The translations under genes were made by a program, and so were the position numbers. The notes under the pieces are model-generated. The model was not told where the DNA came from. It was given only the letters and a program-made list of their open reading frames with translations, and searched no databases. A DNA stretch of 64,000 nucleotides. Origin: Haliclystus octoradiatus. Taxonomy: Eukaryota; Cnidaria; Staurozoa; Stauromedusae; Haliclystidae. Positions 45,515-57,027 of this stretch are shown in pieces (positions within the stretch are counted from its first letter, which is position 1; every line of letters starts with the position of its first letter). The stretch lies in assembly GCA_916610825.1 (NCBI GenBank), contig OU744447.1, positions 8,439,402 through 8,503,401 of the forward strand, read 5' to 3'.

Positions 45515-45952
45515 TAACGGTCTCCAAAACTATGCTCTCCTTTTTTTCATTTGATTTATTACTTGGATATATTTTTTTCGGATAGTTTACTCTGCTTTCT
45601 TTTTACTTTTTTCAACTTTTATTTTATTATTCCATTCTTAATATCTATTTCATATTTTTATTTATTTATTTATTTATCTAACTTAATACAATAATTATTA
45701 TATTGGTTTGATTAGTTTTCTTTTGCTTTGATTTTTTGTTTTAATGAATTTAATTTGATTTGATTGTCTATTTTATGCTATTTTATTGAAGTTGATTTTT
45801 TATGTGATCTTATTTTCTATCATTCGATTTTGGATTGATTTTGCTTTGTTGAATTTGATTTGATGTGGTTTTTCTTTCCATTTTCTATTTGTTTTGGTAT
45901 AATAATAGTCGGAACCTTTAGATACTATTGTTCAATTGTACAGTAATCATGT
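45515..45952. other. Very T-rich sequence without gene
   Basis: Plus-strand T-rich stretch with many TTTTATTT and TTGATTTGAT words; nothing else recognisable. Confidence 0.5.
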
Positions 45953-46363
45953 GAAGACTCTAAACATTTTGTATAGAAATTTTAGGCCTATGTGTCTGTG
46001 TTTGTATGTAGAAAAGTAACAGTGAAGCATTCCTTCGCATGAAGTATTGCTTTGAATTTAGCTCATCGATAATTGTAACAAAAACGATGGTTTCATAAGC
46101 ATGCATGCTTTAGTGTAAGAAAATTTAACTTGGAGCAAGTCAAAATGAAAACTTAATAAATCAGAATATATATATATATACTATTCAAGTCTGGAGTAGA
46201 GTCCCTGACAATTACGACATGACAGCGACTGCAAAATTTAGTCAAGCCTGAACTGTTTTCGTAACATCGAGACGCTAAATATCGTGATACAAAAAGATGC
46301 TAACTTATGACGTACTTCCTTTAAACGCACGCACGAACGCAAGTTACAGACACCAATTTCTTA
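45953..46363 (+). repeat. Dispersed repeat X, copy upstream of the glycosyltransferase-like exon
   Basis: The first part (GTGAAGACTCTAAACATTTT, TAGAAATTTTAGGCCTAT) recurs at 55900-56000 in the same orientation and inverted at about 57420-57470. The second part (CTGACAATTACGACATGACA, GTAACATCGAGAC) recurs inverted at about 51600-51830. So it is mobile or duplicated DNA, not a conserved promoter. Confidence 0.75.
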
Positions 46364-46433
46364 CTTTGCCTGAGAGCTGTGTTGTCGCCTCTTATATACG
46401 TACTGTCGTACTATAGATGTCAAATCGACCACA

Positions 46434-47312
46434 GTGATTAGCCTATACACTGGTCAGTCAAAATTGCCACATTTTAGCATTCGCAATAGAATATATAACG
46501 TACGTTCAAATCCTGTAATTAACTTTTGCAACAAAAGATTGAATATAAAAAGCCAGAAAGTGTTATCATACTGTTTCTATGGTAAATATGCTCTTGAATA
46601 TCCTCATCTTCTGAACAGAGCAGCACGAATGATTAACTCATTGGATTATTACAAAGGATGGAGAATGAGAGTCTATCATGACAGCGGTTTAAAAGAAGAA
46701 CACATTAAAAAGGTTCAAACTGAATATGAATTTGTTGATTTCTGTGATATTTCTAACATACCAACTCTTGGCAACATGACTAGCATGTTAAAAATGATGT
46801 GGCGATTTATTCCACTTGGAGATCCTTCAGTCGATGTCACTAATGTTAGAGATATGGACTCGCCAGTGTTAGTACGAGAAACAGAAGCTGTAGATGAATG
46901 GCTAACAAAATCAAACAAATTACTTCATGCGATGAGAGATCATCCTTTTCATGGCGTACCGATATTAGGTGGTATGTGGGGATACCACAATGCATTAAAC
47001 CGATCACTTGGAGTCTCACTGATGAAACGTCTTATATCTACAGCAGTTACAAACAATCATGCTGGGAAAGGATTTGATCAGAAAGCGTTGAGGGAAATAG
47101 TATGGTCGCAACTTAAAATGCGTTCTTATTGCCACGATAGTTATATTTGTACAGCATTTGGTGGAGAAACACATCCGTTTCCAATCAGGCGTGATGGTAT
47201 GGGATTTGTAGGTTGTGCATTTGGAAATGATAATGGATGCGGGAACACAATACTACCAGTATGTCCAAAATCCTGCAGACCGAAAAATCATCAAGACTGG
47301 ACACATTGCTAG
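46434..47312 (+). CDS. Glycosyltransferase-like protein, last or only large exon
   Basis: The frame has 292 codons to a TAG-terminated end. It reads VLSYCFYGKYALEYPHLLNR (an NTP-sugar-type beta strand start), WRMRVYHDSG, MLKMMWRFIPLGDP, then VRDMDSPVLVRE, HAMRDHPFHGVPILGGMWG and FDQKALREIVW. It ends in a Cys-rich tail (GCAFGNDNGCGNTILPVCP). The RDMDS motif resembles the metal-binding DxD of GT-A glycosyltransferases, and proteins with this motif set occur in several invertebrates and protists. The enzyme activity is not known to me. The first in-frame ATG is at about 46631 inside the conserved part, and the frame opens at 46374. An upstream exon probably supplies the start; CCACAG at 46433 is a plausible acceptor. 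No lesion is seen. Confidence 0.72.
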   Translation: MISLYTGQSKLPHFSIRNRIYNVRSNPVINFCNKRLNIKSQKVLSYCFYGKYALEYPHLLNRAARMINSLDYYKGWRMRVYHDSGLKEEHIKKVQTEYEFVDFCDISNIPTLGNMTSMLKMMWRFIPLGDPSVDVTNVRDMDSPVLVRETEAVDEWLTKSNKLLHAMRDHPFHGVPILGGMWGYHNALNRSLGVSLMKRLISTAVTNNHAGKGFDQKALREIVWSQLKMRSYCHDSYICTAFGGETHPFPIRRDGMGFVGCAFGNDNGCGNTILPVCPKSCRPKNHQDWTHC

Positions 47313-47601
47313 GTACTGTAATTATAGGGTAACATAAATATATCAATATTTATATTATATTACAGCCTAATAACCTAATAATTGGTAGCCTAATAACTTT
47401 GTATACATTCGAAAAAGTCTGAACTTAATCACAAATGCAAACATGAAACTAAATTTTATCTAGGTAATTATAAATCCGTGGAAACATAGGAGATATATTA
47501 CTATTTACATATATGCACATGATAACTAACTAGCGGTAATAGGAAATAATAACAATGCAATTTATTTGTAGCAGCAATAGCAAAATCTGTCCTGTTAAAC
47601 A

Positions 47602-47715
47602 TACACATTTTTTGTTGTTGTTAGGGTTTAACATGTTATGCGATTCTCAGAGAGAGATCTTCTGTCTGGAGATCGCATAACGTGTAAAACTCTGAGAAAG
47701 ACAGTCAAATGTGTA
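47602..47715. repeat. Stem-loop with 19-nt main stem
   Basis: GTTTAACATGTTATGCGAT (47626-47644) pairs with ATCGCATAACGTGTAAAAC (47672-47690), 17 of 19 positions. An outer pair TACACATTT / AAATGTGTA frames it. It could be a small MITE or an RNA hairpin. Confidence 0.55.
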
Positions 47716-48314
47716 GTCATTGACTCTATATATGTATTTATTTATTTATTCACAGCTCATTGTTATTTAATAAAATCGAGCATTTTAACACTATGATTTG
47801 ATCAACAATCAAGTCGTTTCTATACTCATTTTGTATCTATCTATAATCTATACTCAAGAATTGTTGCTATAGAAGCAGATAAATAACGTCCAATACCAAG
47901 AAAGTGATAGACCATTTAAATTTGAAATATGTGCAGCTAATAATACTAACAATATGGAGTAAATATAATGTGCATCACATTCATTTTCGGCTTTACCAGA
48001 TCTACAGCTAAATAATTTAGATTTAAGAAGTGTAATAATCTGGATATATTACTCCCGATAATCTACTTTAAAATTTCCCTTAAATCTGTCTGTGTGTTCA
48101 ATGACGCATTATCACGCAATCGTTACTGCACGGAAGATGATGCATGATATATCATTAGAAAGGCCAAATTTTGTGGATGGTTTTAGGCTATTCAAATTAT
48201 TAAAATGTATCTTCTGCTGCCGATATAGCATCCAATAAACTTTCCCGGTCAAACTTTGTTGTATTGTATTCGTCAGCAGACATTCCTTACACTTAGCATG
48301 ACAAAAGACTCCTA
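47716..48314. other. No recognisable gene
   Basis: AT-rich sequence between the glycosyltransferase-like exon and the Harbinger-type element; nothing recognised. Confidence 0.4.
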
Positions 48315-48317
48315 TTA

Positions 48318-49108
48318 AGCCGGGTTTCCACTTGACGAAAATTTCGCTGCAGCGAAAAATTCGCGGCTACTTTCGCGGCGAAATTTTCGCTGGTTCATTT
48401 CCACTTGAAATTTTTTTCGCGCGCCAAAATCTACATTTTATGAAAATCTATCATGGCACCAGTCAATTTGGAAGCTGTATTGCTTGCACGACTACAAATT
48501 ATTCAAATGTTTCTGCTCAGAAGACGTAGAGTTTATGCAAGAAAATACAGTAAACCATTCTGGGTCCGGAAATTATTTGAAGAGAGGAAAGAGAACGGAG
48601 AGTTTCATTTACTCGTAAAGGAAATGAAGCTCTACGACATCGAATATTTTTACCGTTCTCTTCGAAAATAAGTCATTCGACATTTGAACAATTTTATGTA
48701 ATGATTGGTCTAAAAATTGAAAAGAACGATACTCACATGAGAAAACTATGTGTTTGTTTGCGTTATTTGGTAACTGGAGAATGGAGATTCACAATTGACA
48801 AAATACAGGCTACAAATTTCAGGCAACAAAGCAATACAGGCTACAAATTTCATCCCGCCATCTTGTTTGCTGAAAATGTCATGACAACATCATTTTCAGA
48901 TGATTTGCATTGGTTTGATTCACTTTTCGCTGCAGCGAATCGCAAAAAAGTAGGATCAATTCCAACTACTTTTTTCGCTTCAGCGAAAGTTGCAGCGAGA
49001 CCTGCGTGGTCCAAAATTGTGTGCAACGTCACACAGCGCATGCGTACTTGGCTTTTTAGCCGCGAAATTTTCGCTGCAGCGAATTTTTCGTCAAGTGGAA
49101 ACCGGGCT
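48318..49108. mobile_element. Internally deleted PIF/Harbinger-type element with TTA duplication
   Basis: The ends AGCCGGGTTTCCACTTGACG and CGTCAAGTGGAAACCGGGCT are inverted copies extending through AAAATTTCGCTGCAGCGAA. TTA flanks both sides (48315-48317, 49109-49111), the duplication typical of PIF/Harbinger. At 791 bp it keeps only the start of the transposase. Confidence 0.88.
48453..48671 (+). pseudogene. PIF/Harbinger transposase N-terminal remnant
   Basis: The 72-codon frame reads MAPVNLEAVLLARLQIIQMF and then RRRRVYARKYSKPFWVRKLF, EERKENGEFHLLVKEMKLYD and IEYFYRSLRK. The motif FWVRxLFEERKExGEFHxLVxExxLxD starts the HARBI1/ALP1-like DDE_Tnp_4 proteins of invertebrates. The frame then stops and the catalytic domain is gone, so it is a deletion derivative. 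Confidence 0.75.
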
Positions 49109-49111
49109 TTA

Positions 49112-50230
49112 ATTAAGTAATCGCCTGTCAATTTTCTTTAGCTAACAGTAGATTAAAACATTTTTGTTATTCAAAAGAGGAAATAGCAGTGAAATGCGAT
49201 CTGATAATAACGTCGCCAGAATCTACTTCAGTTTTCTTTAGACAAAGAAGATTAAAAATACTTTTGTCATAAAAAAATTAATCAGATTTCAAATATGGTA
49301 TGGATTGATTGAATCACAATAAGAGAATAAATTTAATTACTTCATCGATATAACTATATAGAAGATGTAACTCGGATGTTTCTTTATAGCTCTTAAATTG
49401 AGAAAACTTTCACTTTGAGTTCTGTGTTGATTTAATTTTCAAACAACGAAATTATTATTTAAGTTGTGCAATACATAAAAGTTGACAAGGGGTTGTTGAT
49501 GGTGTTTAAAGAAATTGGATTGCACACTGTCGGAGTGTCGGTACTCAGGTCGGTACTGTTAATTTGAAATCACAGATACGATTTACTGCCTTATTCTGTA
49601 TGCGATATTATGATCGTAAAATCCTATTATCTACTTTAAATGTGTTGAGAAAAATCAGATACAATCTTAGCAATTTATATCGCCTTTCATGCCTTTGAAA
49701 CGTAAGAGTTCATTGAGCAGAAATACAAATATGGAGGCAAACAAAGGCATCAGCAGCGACAACAAGAAACACCACCCACAAGAGAGGAGACTGTCCGTAG
49801 TAGATAGGCAACGATCAGCAGAAGTAAGAAATTCAGGAACGCGAAATTCATATTTAACTAGAAGACTACTAAATCGCGAAATAATTGCGAATAATTTCTG
49901 ACCGGGGCAGTATTTGTCAATTTTGCCTGACGATAGGCATTTGGCATATTTTTTTGGGAGCTTTAGCACTGTAATACCTTCAAGATTGCGCGGTTTTTAC
50001 TAATTTCGTCTCTTTATTGCCCGAAATTCGACTTGGATATGTTATTGTGGAATGTGTCACACAAAAAAGAAGATAACTCAGTGTGCTCACTGCTCACTAT
50101 ATAGACATTATGCAACCGAAATAAGAAGTTTCGTAATTGAGATAATAAAGCTCATTTTAAATTCAAAACTCAAATGCACGGGTCACAGAGTTTAAATCAT
50201 TGAAATGTATGTACCTAATCCTTCCTTATG
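49112..50230. other. No gene I can support
   Basis: A basic 70-codon frame starts at about 49689 (MPLKRKSSLSRNTN) and runs into GTAAGA at 49828, which could be a splice donor, but there is no homology I recognise. Confidence 0.35.
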
Positions 50231-50772
50231 CAGGTATCAGCGGCTTTCCCGGGGGGTGACATCAGGGGGATTGGTTGAGATTTGCTAGAGAACATGAGCA
50301 TCTGAGGGAGGGGGATTTTCTCTGTGTTACAAAAGCAGAAGATCACTCCGGGAGATAACCAACTGGATTTGGAATGCTGTTCAGCGGCTTTTTCCAAAGT
50401 GTCTTCAATTATGAACTGAATGCGTTTCGTTTCTTCATTCGTATTTCTCATCGAAGCTGTTAGAAAAACTTCAAAACTTTTCTATTGCCCTTTTTGATTT
50501 TGCATGTAATGTACTCGAATATGGCTATCTCCAACGTATGGAATTTTAATATTTTAATAAAGTTATAACAACAGTTTTGTACAATTGCGTAATTCTCTGG
50601 GTATTTTAGTTGAATCTTTTGTAAGTACTATTTGTCCCTGGGGGGAGAGGGATTATTGAAAATCATTACTCCCATACCCCCAGGGGGTTAAATGACTTTT
50701 GCACAGGTTGTTTTGCAAATCCCGGGGGTGCCCCAGGAGTCATCCCCTCCCCGGAAAAGCCGCTGATACCCG
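50231..50772. mobile_element. MITE with GGTATCAGCGGCTTT ends
   Basis: GGTATCAGCGGCTTTCCCGG at the left returns inverted as CCGGAAAAGCCGCTGATACC at the right. GC-rich patches (GGGGGGTGAC; CCCCAGGAGTCATCCCC) lie just inside each end. 542 bp, non-coding. Confidence 0.8.
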
Positions 50773-51827
50773 AATTACTGATTTATTGAATATTTCATTG
50801 ACATGAACCAAATCAGATTCGTATTTAATTTCTACTTTATGGATAGTAAGTCACATAGGTGACGAGAATATATATTTTTGTTTGCTCATTTCATTCACAA
50901 ACTGTTCAAATGATGTTTTTGTCAATTTTATACATTTAATGCAAACTTGATAGTATACTTCTCAAGCAAGCCATTGTAATGCTTTACACTGTATGCTCAT
51001 TCGGTGTTTAACTGGATACTAGTACTGGTAAATTACCAGATTGAAATATCTAATTTAGTCTGATCTACTTCTAAAATGGCGCTATTCCATTTTCGTGTCT
51101 AATGTGTGCAATGGCGGGGATTAGGAAAGCATTTTCGGATCCAATCAAAGCTTGACATATACAGTATAAATGGATTCGTCATAAGCCGGAGACGTCACTA
51201 CAAGGCTTGATATTCTTTCCTATAATTGTTTTGACGAAAGAACCACCAAAAATTGTTGTTATGTTCACAATCCCACGCTACTCAAAGGAGATCTTAAGTC
51301 GAACAGTGCCATACACGATAAATATTCCATTTTCTAGAAACAGCAAAGAAGAACGCCCTTTCGTTGTTTCCGTAAAACAGTGATTTCACATTCTTATTGT
51401 AGGTTAGACAAAAGTATATCCGTTGGTCGATATTTCGGTCATTCGTCTCGATCGGTCGTCCACTCGTGTCGGTCGGTAATTTGGTCGATCCCTCTGGTTT
51501 CTTACTTTATTTTCTCTTAGTTGTGACCACTGATTGGTCAGAATGCATCACGTACTATTTTCTGTCATATTGGATTCAAAATATTGCCCGAAAGTTTGAC
51601 AACAATAATATTGCCAGTGTCTGTAACTTGCGTGTGTGCGTGCTGCGTGAGTTTACAGGAAATACGTCATAATTTTTCACCTTTTCGACTACGACTTTCG
51701 CTTACGAATTTTACTGTCTCGATGTTATGAAAAAGTTCTGGTATGGCTAAATTTGGCTGTTGCTGTCATGTCGTAATTATCGGGGACTTTACTCCAGACT
51801 TAATTAATTTATTAATATTCTGATTTA
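50773..51827. other. Intergenic DNA with pieces of dispersed repeats
   Basis: 51413-51500 resembles the MITE family at 43.0-43.5 kb (AGTATATCCGTTGGTCG). 51510-51690 (GTTGTGACCACTGATTGGTC, CTATTTTCTGTCATATTGGA) resembles 57700-57830. 51690-51827 is the inverse of 46160-46280. No gene. Confidence 0.6.
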
Positions 51828-54800
51828 TTAAACATTCACTATTCGACCGCTAAATAATGATATTAATGACATCTATAACATTTTATGATATTACCGTTTT
51901 ATATACAGTAACATATATACCAATTTCGCATTAAAAATTGATACCTATTTTTATTAATTTTAAGGTAATGTATGTATCACATTGCTGATATTGATACAGA
52001 CTTCGATAAGTATTTCAGAACTTTCTAACCTCTACAAATAATTGCGTTTTTGTGTGGTTACGATCTACTGGGTATCATAACACAATAAAGACACACTAGC
52101 TACCATAGATATTATATTAGATAGATAGATAAATAGATATTACTGTGTCATGATACGGCTTACTAAGGTTTGCGAAACGAAACTAAACGAAACGAAATGA
52201 AATTCTTATTTATTAAAGATATCAATAAATTATTACATATTATTGTTAAATCAAACACAATATTTGTAAATTGCTAACTTATTTCACTATTATCTTGTTT
52301 TAACTAGCAAAATTGGCAAACAGAAAAATGTAAAATATTGTTCATCTACGACGTGTTTTGTGGTATTCACCTCAATGTAACGCCGTGATCCGTGATAAGC
52401 TGTTAAACAAACAAGCCGAACAATCACGACAAACCACAACCATCCTTCTTGCAAATTGAAAGCAAACGAAGGCGGTCGTGTCTATGATTCATTTATCAAA
52501 ATTCTGTATTTTTCGAGAATATCCTGGAGTATTGACAGCATTAGGAGATATTTTATTAAAACTACTGGTTATCTGTTGCAAATCTTGATTTTTAATTCTG
52601 AAAAGTATACTTCTTTCACAGGAAAATAGCAGAGCACTTAATTTCTTAGTATGTCATATTCAGACATGTATCGAAATAATTAAAAAAATAACTAGATGGA
52701 AAAATATCAAGTCTATATTCAATAACAGCCATCTACGTTGAACCGAAGTATGATTTCACGTCTTTTCAGATTTCGAAAAAGCTGGTTTTTTACTTTCTCG
52801 AATTTAAGCATTTCTCAAACTAAACGAGCAATACAATTCACTTAATTTCTTAGTATGTCATACTAAAACATTTATCGAAATAATTTCAAAAAACTAGATG
52901 AAAATAAGTCTATATTTAGTAATAGCCATCTAGGTTAACCGAAGTGTGATTTCACGTCTTTTCAGATTTTCAAGAAAGCCGGTTTTCACTTTCTCAATTT
53001 TAAATATTTCTCATACTAAAACGAGCAATACAATTCACTTGATTTCTTATTATGTCATACTCAGACGTGTATCAAAGTAAATTAAAAAACTAGATGAAAA
53101 AATATCAAGGCTATATTTAGTAACAGCCATCTACGTTGACCTAAGTTTGATTTCACATCTTTTCAGATTTTGAAAAAGCTGGTTTTTCACTTTCTTCAAC
53201 TTGGTAAGTCTTTCAAATGAGAACGAGGCGGGCTGATGACATGATATCACTCTATATGGCTCTTATACATGTGTATCGGATACAATTAAAAGGATTTCAT
53301 TAAAATATATAACGTTTTTATTCAGATACAGCCGTTTAAGTTGATGTGGGGGGTATTAAATAGGATTTTCAAAATGCCGGTTTTCACTTTGTCCAACTTG
53401 TAGGTCTCTCAAATGAGAACGAAGCCAGCACATCATCCATTATCACTAGATATAGTTCTTAGATATATATCGATTTTAATTCAAAATGTTTCATTGTTAT
53501 ACATCTTATCTATGTTTAGATACAGTCATTCAAGTTGATCTAGGTAGAATTTTAGGGGTCTTCAAAATGCCAATTTTTCACTTTCTCCAACTTGTAGGTC
53601 TTGTACGATCCGAATGTATTTTTGGCGTTTGCCATTGGGAGTAGGCTCCGAAACTGATCTTTCGTTTGTTCGTTTATTCATCCATTTCTGGCATTTTGAT
53701 TCTTCAATGATTATTGTATTTCCAATTAGACTGAATGGCATACCCTCTTTCTATGATTCTGTGTGACATTTTCAAAATTATAAGATTTTCAGGACTTCAT
53801 GGGTACCAAATCGTTCCTCTTATCAATCAATCAACATTATATCCATCGAATTACAAACATACTTTTTATATATTTTACAGCTCAAATGTACATGTATATT
53901 GTATTATTGAATGTTCTTGTATTAATTCATTATCAATTTCCACTTACGTATGTATCAACCCAGCAGCCCATATTTGCATAAGCATTGATGACTCCAAATA
54001 TATAATTTTAACTTGACTTTGTGACGAATTGATCTATCACAAATCAAAATCTTCTTGTATATTAACCATTATGCATCTTTATGTATGCTTGGAATAAATA
54101 TCAAAACGCTGGTATATGAATGAACCAACAATTATATGTAGAAATTTTCCATATACTTTGATACATTTGTTTTGAACAATATCTAGTGATATCTAATAAT
54201 GTGCTGGCCTCCTTCTTATTTGAGAGACCTACAAGTTGGACAAAGTGAAATCCGGCATTTTGAATACCCTATAAATACCCCCCATATCAACTTAAACAGC
54301 TGTATCTAAACAAAAACGTGATATATTTTCATGAAATCCTTCTACATGTATCCAATACACATGTAAGAGCCATATAGAGCGATAGGAGTCATCGGCACGC
54401 CTTCTTTTCATTTGAGAGACCTACAATTAGTTGAAGAAGTGAAAAAGTGTCATTTTGAAAACCATAAATACCCCCAATATCAACTCAAATGGCTGTATCT
54501 GAATAAATGCAGGATTAGTTCTCATAAAATCTTTTTACTTATATCCAATACACATCATGTAAGAGCCATATAGAGCATAGATTATAAGATTATAGAATAT
54601 TCTATAATCTATGTATAGAGCGATAGAAGGTCGCGTATGGATGGCCCTCATTCGTACTGACTACCTGGGACACGAAAGTAGGGCTACAAGATTATAATTA
54701 TACACTATTGTAACTTGGATAACATTAATTTGTTTAAATGATTGTATCAAGTCGGAAGAATATGGGCAATTAATGGACATTTGAATACGCTATCGTCGTT

Positions 54801-55862
54801 GTGATTTTATATGAATACATAAAATGATGTAATGATTTGTAAATAAATGCATACACAATTTGATTGGAGAGACTTTATAAATAATTGCAGAATGTGAAAA
54901 ACCTGGTTTTTTGATAATCTCGAAATAACCCCTCTCTGAGCCCCCTTAGCCAACTTTGATTGCTACAATTGTTAAATATTGACTGGATAATTTTCATCTA
55001 GTTTCCTCAATTAAATTCAATACATTTCTGAGAACCATATCTAATGATAAATTGTGTTCTGTCTCAATATAATTTTGAGAGACCTACAAGTTGGAGAAAT
55101 TTAAAAACTGGCTTTTTCGAAATATCGAACTAACCCCCTCTCTTAGCCCATCTGTCAACTTCAATGGCTATAATACTTATTGTTTTCTAAATTTGATTCA
55201 ATATTTGTCTGAGAACAATATCTAGTTGTACCTAATGCTCTGGGTATCTCTATATAATTCGAGAGACCGAATAGTTACAGAAAGGGTAGGTATAAACCGG
55301 CTTTTTCAAAATATGTAAAATCGAACTTCGAAGTTCTGTCGGCTTCAACCGTGGCTTCAACGAAGACCGAGGCTGACGCAATTACTGTGTACTTTGTACC
55401 ACAGCTGATCACGGCGCCGAATTTAGATGACCGCGTGGTAAACACAAGAATTTACGCCATTTTGAAAATATGTAAGTTTTTGCTTTTTAACTTAGAAAAT
55501 AAAGTCATAACACGATAAGTTGGATAAAATGTTGTTTAGTTAACAAAACAATTCTATATTATGTGATAATTTATCAATATCTTTAATAAATAAGAATCTA
55601 GTTTCGTTTCGTTTCGTTTCGTTTCGCAAACCGCAATTATTTGTCGGGGTTAGAAAGTTCTGAAATGCTTATCGAAGTCTGTATCAATATCATTAATGGG
55701 ATACATACATTGCCTTCCAATTACTAAAAGTAAGTTTTCCATTTTTAATTTGAATTTGGTATATATTTTTAATACTGAATATAAAACGGAAATATCATAA
55801 AACGTTATAGCTGTCATTAATATCATTATTTGACGGTCGAATGATGAATGTTTAATAAATCA
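51828..55862. repeat. 4-kb fold-back structure with arms of tandem subrepeats
   Basis: The outer arms 51828-52240 and 55560-55862 are inverted copies (TATTAAACATTCACTATTCG; TAATGATATTAATGACA; GATATTGATACAGACTTCGA; GTTTGCGAAACGAAAC). Inside the left arm four to five subrepeats of about 170-220 bp (52660-53610) share CTTTCTCCAACTTGTAGGTC and AACAGCCATCTACGTTG. The right arm has the inverse forms (TTTGAGAGACCTACAAGTTG) from 54210 to 55330. The centre (53640-54150) is AT-rich with no lasting frame. Confidence 0.8.
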
Positions 55863-55879
55863 AAACATTAAAAAATTAT

Positions 55880-56085
55880 GTTTAATTGTACAGTGTGAAG
55901 GCTCTAAACATTTTGTATAGAAATTTTAGGCCTATATGTCTGTCTTTGTTTGTAGAAAGGTAACAGTGAATCATTTCTTTGCATGAAGTGTTGTTTTGAA
56001 TTTAGATGATTGAAAATTGTAACAAAAGCGATATTGTCATAAAATCGTTAACCATAAAACTGTTACTCGCACGCTTTAATGAAAG
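55880..56085 (+). repeat. Dispersed repeat X, copy upstream of the GT31 exon
   Basis: Same orientation and about 80-85 percent alike with 45940-46130 (CTCTAAACATTTTGTATAGA, AATTTTAGGCCTATATGTCT, GAATTGTAACAAAA-type words). It stops close to the GT31 start region. Confidence 0.75.
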
Positions 56086-56114
56086 AACATTTTCACATCT
56101 TCACAGATTACAAA

Positions 56115-56468
56115 ATGAAAACTCTAGAGCGACGGAAATTTAACGAAGTACTACAATTGAGTTCATATTGGAAATTATTACTTTTTCTTGCTTTCATTTT
56201 ATGGAATTTATTACTCACATTTTTATACACTGAACACGTTTCCCGAAAATATGTCCCGAAGTATATAAACGAAGAGTTATTACAGAGAGATCCTCTAATG
56301 GAAAATATTATTTATAAACAATTTGATTTACCTTTGAAACAAGTCCGAGAAAGAGTTAACTTAATATTGATTGTATCAACTGCACCAAGAAGATTTGATA
56401 GAAGACAAGCTATTCGTGATACGTGGTGGAATGAATGTATAGCAACCCCAAACTCAATTAGAATTATG
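56115..56468 (+). CDS. Beta-1,3-galactosyltransferase-like (GT31), first coding exon
   Basis: From ATG at 56115 the protein is typical of a type II Golgi enzyme: a short cytoplasmic MKTLERRKFNEVLQLSS, one membrane anchor (YWKLLLFLAFILWNLLLTFL, about residues 19-38), a stem, and the start of the galactosyltransferase domain. The domain reads RVNLILIVSTAPRRFDRRQA followed by IRDTWW; the (E/D)RRxAIRxTW motif defines family GT31. The exon ends IRIM with donor GTGAGC at 56469, phase 0. An ATG at 56079 is in frame, but TTCACAG at 56100-56106 looks like an acceptor just before the chosen ATG. The catalytic DxD exon was not found downstream, where a MITE sits in the presumed intron. Linkage, chain length and acceptor cannot be told. 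Confidence 0.75.
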
Positions 56469-56648
56469 GTGAGCATATTATTATTAAATTAATGATTATC
56501 ACATGTTATTGAACACGAACGATTCAGATGATTATAGGCAAAAACTTAAAGTTCAAGAGAGTTCTATTCTTCTAGAATATTCCAAATATTAGTACATTAA
56601 TCTTTGCAAATCTATGAGTGCTGGAAGAAGAAAATGTGTCATATGATC

Positions 56649-57027
56649 TAATAGGCAGGTCCACTAAAAATTTCAAAGTTGATTTTATTCGTGTTTCGGA
56701 TATATCATACCCGCAGAATTCCATAAAACTGATAAAATTTCCAAAAATATTTCCAGAAACCCTTCATTTTTGAGTTTTAAATCCAAACATTTCGTAGAAC
56801 GTCAAAACGATTTGTGATTGGCTTGCTATACTATGACGTCATATTCCTTCCCCCATCAAAACCTGCCGTTTCGTAACCATGGTTACGCAGTGTCATTTGA
56901 AGTCAGATATCTAAATGGTTTGTTGATATTTTTGAAAAAACAATCGGGGATATCAAACTCATCCTTTGATCTTCGTATGGATATGTTTATAAAGTACATA
57001 CTTAAATTTTAGTGGACCTGCCTATTA
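56649..57027. mobile_element. MITE with AGGCAGGTCCACTAAAA ends
   Basis: TAATAGGCAGGTCCACTAAA at 56649 and the exact inverse TTTAGTGGACCTGCCTATTA at the right end. 379 bp, non-coding; it lies in the presumed first intron of the GT31 gene. The inside contains CTATGACGTCATA, a CRE-like palindrome. Confidence 0.85.

Noticed and set aside
49689..49828. Basic N-terminal-like exon (MPLKRKSSLSRNTN) ending at GTAAGA
   Set aside because: The splice donor is plausible, but no homology or partner exon could be found; Arg/Lys-rich starts of Helitron proteins look similar only in composition.
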